A stretch of DNA of 14,662 nucleotides from Phosphoribacter sp044220725. Lineage in GTDB: Bacteria > Actinomycetota > Actinomycetes > Actinomycetales > Dermatophilaceae. The notes under the pieces were generated by a model, which was not told where the DNA came from, searched no databases, and saw only the letters and a list, made by a program, of their open reading frames with translations. Shown here piece after piece: positions 1 to 7,601 of the stretch. The first letter of the stretch is position 1, and every line of letters starts with the position of its first letter. The position numbers and the translations under genes are program-made. The stretch spans positions 1-14,662 of the forward strand of contig JBGAQN010000060.1 of assembly GCA_044220725.1 (NCBI GenBank), read 5' to 3'.

Positions 1-71
1 CTGCCCCGTTTGACCCGACTGCCCCGTTTGACCTGTCTGACCCGTCTGCCCCGGCTGACCTGTCTGACCCG
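1..71. repeat. Degenerate intergenic tandem repeat at the window edge
   Basis: CTGCCCCGTTTGACC occurs at 1-15 and again at 19-33. TGTCTGACCCG occurs at 34-44 and 61-71. The stretch is a series of TGACC/TGCCC-like words about 9-10 bases apart with no plausible coding frame. It is cut by the left edge, so the full array size is unknown. It is one of several short tandem arrays in intergenic gaps of this window. Confidence 0.7.
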
Positions 72-90
72 AGCACACGAGCCCAGCACC

Positions 91-152
91 GGTGGCAGTT
101 ACACCGTTTTCCTGGCAGAAACATCCGCCAGGAAAACGGTGTAAATGCCACC
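91..152. repeat. 26-bp near-perfect inverted repeat upstream of purB
   Basis: The left arm (91-116, beginning GGTGGCAGTTACACC) and right arm (127-152, ending GTGTAAATGCCACC) are complementary at 25 of 26 positions, with a 10-nt loop (117-126). The arms contain AAAACGGTGTAA and are less GC-rich than the surroundings. There is no following T-tract, so a classic Rho-independent terminator is not obvious. It could be a bidirectional terminator for a gene to the left, a protein-binding palindrome or a small non-autonomous repeat. Bases 153-264, between it and purB, are G-rich and show no gene. Confidence 0.8.
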
Positions 153-264
153 ACAAGGGAAACGCGGACAGGGCGGGCGAACGGACAGGCCAGGCGGGGG
201 CAGGGCGGGGCGGTCGGGACGACGGGGTCGGAGGGCGGCATACGGGATCTGGGAAGATGACCAC

Positions 265-1692
265 ATGCCCTCCCTCGGTGACGTCGAACCCCCGATCGCC
301 CTCGGCGCGCTGGACGGGCGCTACCGCGGGGCGGTGGCAGCGCTGGTCGATCACCTCTCCGAGGCGGCACTCAACCGCGAGCGAGTCCGCGTCGAGATCG
401 AGTGGCTCATCCACCTCACCTCGTATGCCGTCGTCCCCGGCACCCGGGCCCTCACCGCCGAAGAGCAGGCGAGCCTGCGCGCGATCGTCACCGACTTCGG
501 CCCCTCAGACATCGACGCGCTCGCCGAGATCGAGCGAGTCACCGTCCACGACGTCAAAGCCGTCGAGTATTTCCTCAAAGAACGCCTCGCCGCCCTCGCT
601 CCCTCCCCCCAGGATGCCGGTCTCGGCGAGCTGATCCACTTCGCCTGCACGAGCGAGGACATCAACAACCTCGCCTACGCCCTCATGGTCAAGGGTGCCG
701 TCGAACACGTCTGGCTCCCCCGCGCCACGGCCCTCGTCGAGCAGCTCGCCGCCATGGCCCGCGAGCACGCCGCCACCCCGATGCTCGCTCACACCCACGG
801 CCAGCCCGCCACCCCCACCACCCTCGGCAAGGAGCTTGCGGTCCTGGCCTTCCGGCTGCACCGCCAGCTCGACCGGATCGGCCGCGCGGCATACCTGGGC
901 AAGCTCAACGGCGCGACCGGGACCTACGGCGCGCACCTGGCCGCCGTGCCCCACCACGACTGGGAGGCGACCTCGCGCACCTTCGTGGAAAGCCTTGGGC
1001 TGCAGTGGAATCCGCTCACCACTCAGATCGAGAGCCACGACTGGCAGGCCGAGCTCTATGCCGACATCGCCCGTTACAACCGGATCCTGCACGGCCTCGC
1101 GCAGGACATGTGGACCTACATCTCGATGGGTTACTTCGCCCAGGTCCGCGGCCAAGGCACGGTCGGCAGCTCGACGATGCCGCACAAGGTCAACCCGATC
1201 CGCTTCGAGAACGCCGAAGCCAACCTCGAGGTCTCCTGCGCGCTGCTCGATGTCCTGGCCAACACCCTTGTCGAAAGCCGGATGCAGCGCGACCTCACCG
1301 ACTCCTCGATGCAGCGCAACATCGGGACCGCCTTCGGTCACTCGCTGCTCGCCATTGACAATGTATGCCGTGGCCTCGCCGGCCTCGACGCCGTCCCCCA
1401 GCGCATGGCGGCGGATCTCGACGCCAACTGGGAAGTGCTGGCCGAGCCGATCCAGTCGGCGATGCGGGCGCTCGCGGCGCGCGGAGTGCCGGGGATGGAC
1501 AACCCCTACGAACGGCTCAAGGAGCTGACCCGCGGCCGGCGGATCGGAGCCGTGGAGCTGCGTGAGTTCGTCGTCGGGCTAGGCCTGCCGGTCGACGTCC
1601 AGGAGGGGCTGGTCGCCCTGACGCCAGCGAGCTACACCGGCCTGGCCGAGCACCTGGTCCGACACCTATCCCGACTTCGGACCGACGCCTGA
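265..1692 (+). CDS. purB: Adenylosuccinate lyase
   Basis: PurB of the fumarase/aspartase superfamily acts twice in purine synthesis. It splits SAICAR to AICAR plus fumarate, and adenylosuccinate to AMP plus fumarate. The 475-residue product has the THGQPATPTT catalytic-histidine motif (around residues 176-185) and the superfamily signature GSSTMPHKVNP (301-311), whose flexible loop carries the catalytic serine. Its length and N-terminus (PPIALGALDGRY) match the long E. coli-like PurB class. The frame is open back to 145, but homology begins just after the ATG at 265, which has GGGAAG about 8 nt upstream, so 265 is preferred. It converges on bioN with 47 bp between the stops. The Ala-Tyr pair at codons overlapping 888-894 uses the rare codon GCA because of the GTATGCCG-type octamer. 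Identity is secure; the start is likely. Confidence 0.97.
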   Translation: MPSLGDVEPPIALGALDGRYRGAVAALVDHLSEAALNRERVRVEIEWLIHLTSYAVVPGTRALTAEEQASLRAIVTDFGPSDIDALAEIERVTVHDVKAVEYFLKERLAALAPSPQDAGLGELIHFACTSEDINNLAYALMVKGAVEHVWLPRATALVEQLAAMAREHAATPMLAHTHGQPATPTTLGKELAVLAFRLHRQLDRIGRAAYLGKLNGATGTYGAHLAAVPHHDWEATSRTFVESLGLQWNPLTTQIESHDWQAELYADIARYNRILHGLAQDMWTYISMGYFAQVRGQGTVGSSTMPHKVNPIRFENAEANLEVSCALLDVLANTLVESRMQRDLTDSSMQRNIGTAFGHSLLAIDNVCRGLAGLDAVPQRMAADLDANWEVLAEPIQSAMRALAARGVPGMDNPYERLKELTRGRRIGAVELREFVVGLGLPVDVQEGLVALTPASYTGLAEHLVRHLSRLRTDA

Positions 1693-1739
1693 TCTGCCCC
1701 GCCATCGGCAGGAGGCCAGCAGCGGCAGCGCGGCCCCCG

Positions 1740-2345
1740 TCAACCGCGGGGCTGGCCTCGGGCGATCAGCGCCTCCCCGAGTGAGTCGGCCATCCGCAGC
1801 GACCGAATGACCACAGGCACCGCCAGACTGCTCACCGACGGCCGCGCTCCCCGCGCCGAGCGGGCCTCGTTGGCCTGCTGCACAGCATCCACGACCATCG
1901 GCACGCACCGGATCGCCAACGCCACCGTGAGCGCCGCCCGCTCGGGCGAGAGCCGCACCCAACGCACTGGAGCCAACGCCACCTCGAGAACCCTCAGCAT
2001 GGCCGCCACCCGGGTCGTCATCGAGATCGTCCAGGCAAACAGGACGCTCGAAGCCACCCGCCCGAGCGTCACCGCGGCGTCGTCCAACCCGGAGGCCCAC
2101 CACTGGACGACAAACAGCACCCCCAGCACGATCGCCAAGCCGCGGACGCCCCCACGCACCACCGTCCACGGAATCCGCGCCGACGCGAGCAATCCGCCCG
2201 CGACGAGCACCGCCACCCCCGCCAGCCACGGCGCGCGGATCAGCAAGACGACCAACACCGCAACGAAGAGCCCACCGACCTTCACCCCCGCCGGCAGTCG
2301 GTGCAGCCAAGTCGAACCGGGCACGAAGACGCCGGCCGGGTTCAC
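1740..2345 (-). CDS. bioN: ECF transporter T component (biotin), EcfT/BioN
   Basis: This is the transmembrane coupling subunit of an energy-coupling-factor importer. It links the ATPase to the substrate-binding S component in the cytoplasmic membrane. The 201 residues have several hydrophobic helices (about 21-50, 68-82, 96-109) followed by a C-terminal cytoplasmic part. There are two Ala-Arg-Gly motifs (164-166 and 195-197), the family's coupling-helix signatures that dock on the ATPase. The GTG start overlaps the bioM stop by four bases (GTGA), which implies translational coupling. The order bioY-bioM-bioN argues for a dedicated biotin system rather than a shared group II ECF module. The gene ends 47 bp from the converging purB stop. 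Confidence 0.9.
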   Translation of the reverse strand: MNPAGVFVPGSTWLHRLPAGVKVGGLFVAVLVVLLIRAPWLAGVAVLVAGGLLASARIPWTVVRGGVRGLAIVLGVLFVVQWWASGLDDAAVTLGRVASSVLFAWTISMTTRVAAMLRVLEVALAPVRWVRLSPERAALTVALAIRCVPMVVDAVQQANEARSARGARPSVSSLAVPVVIRSLRMADSLGEALIARGQPRG

Positions 2346-3034
2346 CGCACGACCTCCCCCATCAAGCGCCGGTATGCCGCGACCGCGACCTGCGGGGTGT
2401 CGTCCGCGACCACCCGCCCCTCATCGATGACGAGTACCCGATCGAACCCGGCCAGCAGCTCGACGTGGTGGCTGACCATGAGAACCTGCTGCGGCAACTC
2501 AGCCAGCAACTGCGAGAATTGACGCTGGTTGCGCAGGTCGAGCAGCGTCGTGGGCTCGTCGGCGACGATGATCTGCGGGTCGAGCAGCAACACGGCAGCC
2601 AGCGCCAACTGCTGCTTCTGCCCCCCCGAGAGCAGGTAGCACGGGTGATCCGCGTGATCGGCCAACCCGAAGTCGGCCAGCGCCCGGTCCACCCGTTGCG
2701 CCACCTCCAAGGCAGCCAATCCCCGCCCACGCAACGAGAACTCAAGGTCTTCCCGCACGGTCGGCATGACGATCTGAGAGTCGGCGTCGGAGAAGAGGAA
2801 CCCGACTTTGGCCCGCACCTGGCGGGTATGCCGCGCGACGTCCAGCCCGTCGACGGTGACCGTCCCCGCGGACGGCCGCACCAGCGCGTTGATGAGGCGC
2901 ACCAAGCTCGACTTGCCTGACCCGTTGGCTCCGACGATGCCGATCCGATGCTCGGTGAGGTCCACCGAGATCTCCCGCAGGACCTGGCGCTCGCCAAAAC
3001 TCAGCGAGACGTCCGACAAGGTCACCCGGGGCAC
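2342..3034 (-). CDS. bioM: ECF transporter ATPase, BioM
   Basis: This ABC-type ATPase powers the biotin ECF importer together with BioN and BioY on the cytoplasmic face. The 230-residue form has a Walker A (GANGSGKSS from residue 35), Q-loop Gln87, signature LSGGQKQ (135-141), Walker B IIVADEP with Glu160, and an H-loop SHH near 188-190. The set looks complete and catalytically intact. An ATG in frame at 3070 would add 12 residues. However, the GTG at 3034 has an excellent GGAGG eight bases upstream, and the ABC homology (RVTLSDVSLSFG) begins right after it, so GTG 3034 is chosen. It follows bioY by 72 bp and overlaps bioN by 4 nt. Confidence 0.93.
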   Translation of the reverse strand: MPRVTLSDVSLSFGERQVLREISVDLTEHRIGIVGANGSGKSSLVRLINALVRPSAGTVTVDGLDVARHTRQVRAKVGFLFSDADSQIVMPTVREDLEFSLRGRGLAALEVAQRVDRALADFGLADHADHPCYLLSGGQKQQLALAAVLLLDPQIIVADEPTTLLDLRNQRQFSQLLAELPQQVLMVSHHVELLAGFDRVLVIDEGRVVADDTPQVAVAAYRRLMGEVVR

Positions 3035-3042
3035 GGGCTCAT

Positions 3043-3047
3043 CCTCC
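3043..3047 (-). promoter_or_regulatory. Shine-Dalgarno site that decides the bioM start
   Basis: On the minus strand GGAGG at 3047-3043 lies eight bases before the GTG at 3034. No comparable site precedes the upstream in-frame ATG at 3070, and this element would lie inside the coding region if that ATG were used. Confidence 0.7.
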
Positions 3048-3106
3048 CGCGCCGGACCAGCTCGGGCCATTCAGCCGACGCACGAGCCCGCGCCCTGGAC
3101 AGGCGC

Positions 3107-3709
3107 TCAGCGGAACAACTGCGGCAAGGCCCGGGCGACCGCGCTCGTCACGACCGCGGCGATGGCCGCCTTGATGACGTCGCCGATGAGGAAGACGAGA
3201 GCGCCGACCTGCAGAGCCCGGCTGAACGGCATACCGGCGAAGGCAGCCAGCCACGGCACTCCCACGGCATACACGACCGGTATGCCGGCCAGGCAGGCGA
3301 GCAGCAGGCCCCCCGTCGCTGTCGCCCCGCTCGCCCGCCGCAGCACCAGGCGGGAGAGGAAGCCGACGACGGCAGCGGCCAGGACGAACCCGACGAGGTA
3401 GCCACCGGTCGGGCCGGTCAGCACCCCGAGCCCACCCTTGTAGCCACTGGCGACCGGCAGCCCGACGGCGATCATGGCGAGGTAGACCAGCACGGCCAGC
3501 GCCCCCTTGCGGGCTCCGAGCACGGCACCGGCGAGCGTGACACCCAGGGTCTGCAGCGTGAACGGCACCGACGAGCCGAACAGGGGCACCCCCGGCACGA
3601 GAGTGAGCGCGGCGATGAGCGCGGCAAAGACGGCCACCTGGGCCATGTCACGGGCGCGGCTGTCCTGGACGGGGACGTCGGACATGGCGGCGGAGGCGTT
3701 AGTCGGCAT
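3107..3709 (-). CDS. bioY: Biotin transporter S component, BioY
   Basis: BioY is the membrane protein that binds biotin with high affinity and, with BioM and BioN, imports it. The 200-residue product has about six hydrophobic helices and the family landmarks: VPFTLQTLGV (48-57), GLPVASGYKGG (83-93) and LTGPTGGYLVGF (97-108). These line the biotin pocket in known BioY proteins. ATG 3709 is preferred over the TTG at 3721, which would add four residues; ATG 3685 is also possible. None has a strong ribosome binding site, so a leaderless or poorly translated message is possible. It is the first gene of the bioYMN cluster. Two inverted repeats lie just upstream. Confidence 0.95.
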   Translation of the reverse strand: MPTNASAAMSDVPVQDSRARDMAQVAVFAALIAALTLVPGVPLFGSSVPFTLQTLGVTLAGAVLGARKGALAVLVYLAMIAVGLPVASGYKGGLGVLTGPTGGYLVGFVLAAAVVGFLSRLVLRRASGATATGGLLLACLAGIPVVYAVGVPWLAAFAGMPFSRALQVGALVFLIGDVIKAAIAAVVTSAVARALPQLFR

Positions 3710-3731
3710 TGCGGTATTCAATCAGCCCGGG

Positions 3732-3777
3732 AGCGCCCAATCGGCGCTTTCTCTGGTCTGATCAGTGCCGATCAGAC
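3732..3777. promoter_or_regulatory. Two inverted repeats between the VOC gene and bioY
   Basis: AGCGCC (3732-3737) pairs with GGCGCT (3743-3748) across a 5-nt loop and is followed by TTT on the plus strand. GTCTGATC (3756-3763) pairs with GATCAGAC (3770-3777) across 6 nt and contains the VOC stop codon. They lie 23-68 bases before the bioY ATG. They could be an operator for biotin control or a weak terminator for the VOC gene. The sequences do not match the BirA or BioQ operators that I know. Confidence 0.45.
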
Positions 3778-4416
3778 GGTGACGCGGCCCGCGGGGGTAT
3801 CGAAGGTCACCGACAAGACGCCCGGGTTGCCATGCGGGGCCAGGAAAGCAAACTCCAGGGTCGACGGCACGTAGTCCTCCGGCAGCCCCAGCCAGGACCG
3901 AACCCGAGCCGGATCGCCGGCGATCGTCATCCCGACCAACCCGACGTCGGTTGCCCCGTCGGTCGAGGGGTGGCGGGCGTCGTCGGCCCATTGGATGTAG
4001 AACGGCAATTGCGGGTCGCAGATGAGGCCCTTGGTGCCCAGTTGTCGCCAACGCAACTCCAGACCGTCGGGCGTATGCCGGTAGCCCTCGGCCGACTGCC
4101 GTGACAGCCGACGCTCGACCTCGGTGATGTCGTCGACTTGGACGGCCCAGCCGAGCCAGCCGCCGCCGCTTTCGGATCGGGTCCGGACCGCCTGTCCGAA
4201 CGGCGCCTTGTCAGAGGCGGGGTGGTCGAGCACCTCGACAACTTCGACATAGCGCTGGTTCGACAGGGGCAGGATGACGTTGCGGGTGCCGAACCGCGGG
4301 TGGACCCCCCCATCGACCGGCGTCACCCCGATGAGCTTGGCCAGCCGCTCGGCGGTGGCATGAAGGCCGTCGTGCTCCGCTGCGTAGGAGACGTGGTCAA
4401 CGCGCATGCCGCCCAT
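3772..4416 (-). CDS. VOC-family (glyoxalase-like domain) protein
   Basis: The 214-residue protein resembles the glyoxalase-like fold of the vicinal oxygen chelate superfamily. It opens with MRVDHVSYA, then has GGVHPRFGTRNVILPL (36-51) and RYVEVVEVLDHP (55-66). This is the usual H...H...GTRN...YxE layout in which His and Glu may bind a metal. A second half (about 85-214) repeats a looser version of the fold. The substrate cannot be deduced. The start is at ATG 4416 or ATG 4407; homology begins at the latter. The long upstream frame overlaps the next gene and is unlikely to be coding. It lies 62 bp upstream of the chosen bioY ATG on the same strand, so co-transcription is possible but no biotin role is implied. 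Confidence 0.8.
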   Translation of the reverse strand: MGGMRVDHVSYAAEHDGLHATAERLAKLIGVTPVDGGVHPRFGTRNVILPLSNQRYVEVVEVLDHPASDKAPFGQAVRTRSESGGGWLGWAVQVDDITEVERRLSRQSAEGYRHTPDGLELRWRQLGTKGLICDPQLPFYIQWADDARHPSTDGATDVGLVGMTIAGDPARVRSWLGLPEDYVPSTLEFAFLAPHGNPGVLSVTFDTPAGRVTV

Positions 4417-4486
4417 CGTGACACAGGTTTGAGGGTGCTCTTGACCACGGTCCACCGCTGGGAGTAATGGGTCCGCGGTGTAAGCG

Positions 4487-5314
4487 CTATGACCTGCGCT
4501 GGCGCACGGCGTCGAAGAGGACGACCGCCGCAGCCGCTGCAACATTCAACGAGTTTGCCTTGCCAGACATGGGAATTCGCACCCGCACGTCGGATGCGTC
4601 CAACAGGTCGCGAGAAGCGCCGTGCTTCTCCGCACCCACCGCGATCGCTACCGGTCCGGTGAGTGGGGTGTCCGAATAGAGGACATCCGTCTCAGGTGTC
4701 GTCACCACGAGGCGTATGCCGTGCGCCCTGCACCAGGCGATGGCCGCCGCCGTGGACGCGGAGGCCACAGGCACGGCATACACGGTGCCCTTGGAGGCGC
4801 GCACGACGTTGGGGTTGCCCCAGTCGGTGACCGGATCGGCGGCAACCACGGCGTCGACCCCGGCAGCGTCGGCGGTCCGGAGCATGGCTCCGAGGTTGCC
4901 GGGCTTCTCGACGCCCTCGACGAGCAGGACGAACGGGTCGGCCGGCAGCCGCAGCGCCGACAACGGGCGGTCGACCGAGGGGAGCACCCCGAGCAGCCCG
5001 TCAGGGCCCTCGCGATAGGCCACCTTCTCGAACGCCGAGCGAGACACGGTGACGATCTCGGCTCCGCACGCCCGGGCCGCCGCGACCAACTCGACCTGCG
5101 AGCCGATGGCCTGCGACCCGGCATACCCGCTCGGACTGTAAAGCTCGGGGCACACGTAGAGCGTCTGCGGCGCGACCCCCGCAGCGAGCGCAAGTGCCAG
5201 CTCCTCGAAACCCTCGACGACGGTCAGCCCGGCCTCGTCGCGAACCCGGCGACGGCGCAACGCCACCAGCGCCTTGAGCCGCGGGTTCGTTGGCGAGGTG
5301 AGGTGCAGGTCCAT
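4487..5314 (-). CDS. SpoU/TrmH-family RNA 2'-O-methyltransferase
   Basis: This is a SAM-dependent ribose methyltransferase with the SPOUT trefoil-knot fold. The 275-residue product has an N-terminal substrate-binding domain (about 1-110) and all three catalytic-domain motifs. Motif 1 is NLGAMLRTADAAG (140-152, catalytic Asn140/Arg146). Motif 2 is VGAEKHG (226-232). Motif 3 is IPMSGKANSLNVAAA (247-261). The target (tRNA or 23S rRNA) cannot be told; TrmH, RlmB and TsnR-like enzymes share these motifs. ATG 5314 is chosen because homology starts there and GAGGTG lies six bases upstream, overlapping the stop of the HAD gene. It is probably the third gene of a serS-HAD-methyltransferase operon. Confidence 0.93.
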   Translation of the reverse strand: MDLHLTSPTNPRLKALVALRRRRVRDEAGLTVVEGFEELALALAAGVAPQTLYVCPELYSPSGYAGSQAIGSQVELVAAARACGAEIVTVSRSAFEKVAYREGPDGLLGVLPSVDRPLSALRLPADPFVLLVEGVEKPGNLGAMLRTADAAGVDAVVAADPVTDWGNPNVVRASKGTVYAVPVASASTAAAIAWCRAHGIRLVVTTPETDVLYSDTPLTGPVAIAVGAEKHGASRDLLDASDVRVRIPMSGKANSLNVAAAAAVVLFDAVRQRRS

Positions 5315-5324
5315 CGGCCGCACC

Positions 5325-6233
5325 TCAGCCCGATGCTTCGGACGCGGGTTCGGAAGCGGCGTCGGGAGCGGCGTCAAGAACAGACTCGAGGACGGTCGCC
5401 AGACCGGCCTGCTCGACCGAGCCGGTCACCTCGTCGGCGACCGCCTGGACCTCTGCAGGGGCGTTACCCATCGCCACCCCACGCGCCGCCCACTGGAGCA
5501 TCTCGATGTCATTTCGCTGGTCGCCGACCGCGATGGTGTCGCACGGCTCGACCTCCAGGCGGCGCCGCAGCTGCTCCAGCGCCGAACCCTTGGACACACC
5601 CTCGGGGTTGATGTCCAGCCACGCGGTCCAGCCGACGGCATAAGAGACCTCGTGCAGGCCGATCCGCTCGATGTGGGCCATGAACGCCTCGGGCTCGGCG
5701 TCGGGCATCCGCAGGGTGACGCGGGTGGCCCGCTTGGCGATGAGCTCGTCCCAGGGCACGACGCGTTGGTCGCCCATGAGCTCGCCGTCGGGGAACGGTG
5801 AGCTCACCATGAAGCCGCGCCCGAGCTCCTCGACGGCGACCAGGGCCTCGGGCAGCTCGTCGCGCAGCAGGGTGAGCGCCGGCCGGGGATCGAAGGTGAC
5901 CTTCTCGACGATCTTGTAGCCCTTGGGCCGACGCGGGTCGATCCGCAAGGTCACTGCGCCGTTGGAGCACACGGCATACCCATCGGAGATCCCCAGCCGC
6001 GCGAGGACCGGCATGGTCGCGACCACCGATCGGCCGGTGGCGATGACGACGAAGTGGCCATTGCTGACACAGGCCGTGATGGCGGCGTGGACGCGCGGGT
6101 CGAGGTGGCCGTCGTGGGTGATGATCGTCCCATCGACGTCGAGCGCGACCAGTTTCCGTCGGCTCGACCCGCCCGCCCCGTATGCCGCCCGCTCACCTAT
6201 GCGTCGGCGAAACCCCTTCGCGCTCTTGGTCAC
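5325..6233 (-). CDS. HAD-superfamily (Cof-type, IIB) hydrolase
   Basis: A predicted cytosolic phosphatase of the haloacid dehalogenase superfamily. The 302 residues contain motif I LDVDGT (Asp32 nucleophile, Asp34), motif II VIATGRS, a cap domain typical of subclass IIB, a lysine motif III (KGSAL) and motif IV AVGDQRNDIEML with the acidic metal ligands. The closing VAMGNAPAEV is typical of Cof/YbiV-like sugar-phosphate phosphatases; the substrate is unknown. The frame is open far upstream within serS, but the GTG at 6233 overlaps the serS stop by four bases (GTGA) and is the plausible coupled start. An Ala/Pro/Ser/Glu-rich tail ends the protein. It sits ten bases before the methyltransferase gene. 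Confidence 0.9.
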   Translation of the reverse strand: MTKSAKGFRRRIGERAAYGAGGSSRRKLVALDVDGTIITHDGHLDPRVHAAITACVSNGHFVVIATGRSVVATMPVLARLGISDGYAVCSNGAVTLRIDPRRPKGYKIVEKVTFDPRPALTLLRDELPEALVAVEELGRGFMVSSPFPDGELMGDQRVVPWDELIAKRATRVTLRMPDAEPEAFMAHIERIGLHEVSYAVGWTAWLDINPEGVSKGSALEQLRRRLEVEPCDTIAVGDQRNDIEMLQWAARGVAMGNAPAEVQAVADEVTGSVEQAGLATVLESVLDAAPDAASEPASEASG

Positions 6234-7513
6234 CGGACCGGCTCGAGGACGGCCAGCCCACCGAGGTAGGGCTGCAGGGCGGCCGGGACCCGGACCGTGC
6301 CGTCGGGCTGTTGGTGGTTCTCCAGGATGGCGACGATCCAGCGGGTAGTTGCGAGGGTCCCGTTGAGGGTGGCGACAACGCGGGTCGCACCGCCGGAGCC
6401 CTGCGGGTCGCGCTCGCGGACGCCGAGCCGACGGGCCTGGAAGGTCGTGCAGTTGGATGTCGAGGTGAGCTCGCGGTAGCGGCCTTGGGTCGGCACCCAG
6501 CCCTCGCAGTCGAACTTGCGGGCCGCGGGGTCGCCAAGGTCGCCCGCGGCGGTGTCGATGATGCGGTAGGGCAGCTCGCAGGAGTCGAGCATCGCCCGCT
6601 CCATCGCCAGGAGCCGTTCGTGCTCGGCCTCGGCGTCCTCGGGCCGGCAGTAGACGAACATCTCGACCTTGTGGAACTGGTGGACGCGGATGATTCCCTT
6701 GGTGTCTTTGCCGTGGCTGCCGGCCTCGCGGCGATAGCAGGCCGACCACCCGGCATACCGTTTCGGGCCGTCGGCGAGGTCGATGATCTCGTCTCGGTGG
6801 TAGCCCGACAGGGCGACCTCGGACGTGCCGGTGAGGTAGAGGTCGTCGGCGGGCAGGTAGTAGACCTCGTCGGAGTGGTGGTCGAGGAACCCGGCTCCGC
6901 GCATGATCTCCGGCCGCACCAGGGTGGGGGTAATCATGGGGGTGAAGCCGGCCTCGACGGCGCGGGCGACCGCGAGGTTGAGCAGGGCCAGCTCGAGCCG
7001 GGCGCCGACGCCGGTGAGGAAGTAGAACCGGGCGCCGGCCACCTTGGCGCCACGCTCCATGTCGATGGCGCCCAGCGACTCGCCGAGCGTGATGTGGTCG
7101 AGTGGCTCGAACCCCTCGGCCGCGAAATCCCTTGGTGTGCCGATGGTTTCCCGGACGACGTAGTCCTCCTCGCCACCGGTGGGCACACCGTCCAGGACGA
7201 CGTTGGAGACGCTGGCGAGCAGCCGGGCGGCCTCGTCGCCGGCTGCGGCAGCAGCCGCGTCGAGGCTCTTGACCCGCTCGGCGAGGTCCTTGACCTCGGC
7301 CAACAGGGCGGGCTTGTCGGCCGCCGATGCGGCGGCGACCTGCTTGCCGAACGACTTCTGCTGCGCCCGCGCGGCTTCGAACTGGGCCAGTGACGATCGC
7401 CGGGTCTCGTCGGCGGCAAGGATCGCGTCAACGATCGCGGGGTCTTCGCCTCGGGCGCGCTGCGAGCGCCGGACCAGGTCGGGTTCTTCACGGACGAGCT
7501 TGATGTCGATCAC
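6230..7513 (-). CDS. serS: Seryl-tRNA synthetase
   Basis: This class II synthetase charges tRNA-Ser (and tRNA-Sec where present). The 427-residue length is normal. An N-terminal coiled-coil arm covers about residues 28-95. The core shows the TSE serine-binding motif (230-232), motif 2 CYRREAGSHGKDTKGIIRVH (259-278) and motif 3 TLNGTLATTRWIVAILENHQ (about 377-396). The motif 3 form (TLNGTLATTRW) is the one I recall from mycobacterial SerRS. The start is GTG followed by IDIKLVREEP, the standard N-terminus. It is the first gene of a probable operon with the HAD hydrolase (4-nt overlap) and the methyltransferase. In M. tuberculosis serS and pheA are also close neighbours (Rv3834c, Rv3838c), consistent with conserved gene order. 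Confidence 0.98.
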   Translation of the reverse strand: MIDIKLVREEPDLVRRSQRARGEDPAIVDAILAADETRRSSLAQFEAARAQQKSFGKQVAAASAADKPALLAEVKDLAERVKSLDAAAAAAGDEAARLLASVSNVVLDGVPTGGEEDYVVRETIGTPRDFAAEGFEPLDHITLGESLGAIDMERGAKVAGARFYFLTGVGARLELALLNLAVARAVEAGFTPMITPTLVRPEIMRGAGFLDHHSDEVYYLPADDLYLTGTSEVALSGYHRDEIIDLADGPKRYAGWSACYRREAGSHGKDTKGIIRVHQFHKVEMFVYCRPEDAEAEHERLLAMERAMLDSCELPYRIIDTAAGDLGDPAARKFDCEGWVPTQGRYRELTSTSNCTTFQARRLGVRERDPQGSGGATRVVATLNGTLATTRWIVAILENHQQPDGTVRVPAALQPYLGGLAVLEPVR

Positions 7514-7520
7514 GTCCGCC

Positions 7521-7526
7521 AGCCTA
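7521..7526 (-). promoter_or_regulatory. Candidate -10 element for serS, near-leaderless start
   Basis: On the minus strand TAGGCT (TAnnnT type) ends seven bases before the serS GTG. Transcription would start at or next to the start codon. There is no strong ribosome binding site, which fits leaderless translation, common in actinobacteria. No convincing -35 box is seen. Confidence 0.35.
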
Positions 7527-7601
7527 CCGAGCGGCCGATGGGAGCTTCAGTTCAATGTCGGCTGCCGCACCGGTCTGAGCGGGCGGAGGCGTCGGCAGAG
7601 G

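Noticed and set aside
91..152. Terminal inverted repeats of an insertion sequence
   Set aside because: The arms are only 10 nt apart, with no transposase and no visible target duplication.
145..264. N-terminal extension of PurB from ATG 145
   Set aside because: The added 40 residues are Gly/Arg-rich, lack homology to PurB and begin inside the inverted repeat; ATG 265 has a usable ribosome site.
402..1528. Several long frames overlapping purB on both strands (402-1358 +, 505-1341 -, 695-1528 +)
   Set aside because: They are Arg/Pro/Ser-rich shadow frames of a high-GC gene with no recognisable motifs, while purB is unmistakable.
2948..3874. 308-codon frame on the plus strand opposite bioM and bioY
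   Set aside because: Low-complexity shadow; both opposite-strand genes have full family signatures.
5325..6749. 474-residue form of the HAD hydrolase
   Set aside because: The extra N-terminus overlaps serS and is a Pro/Arg-rich shadow; the GTGA overlap at 6233 gives the plausible start.
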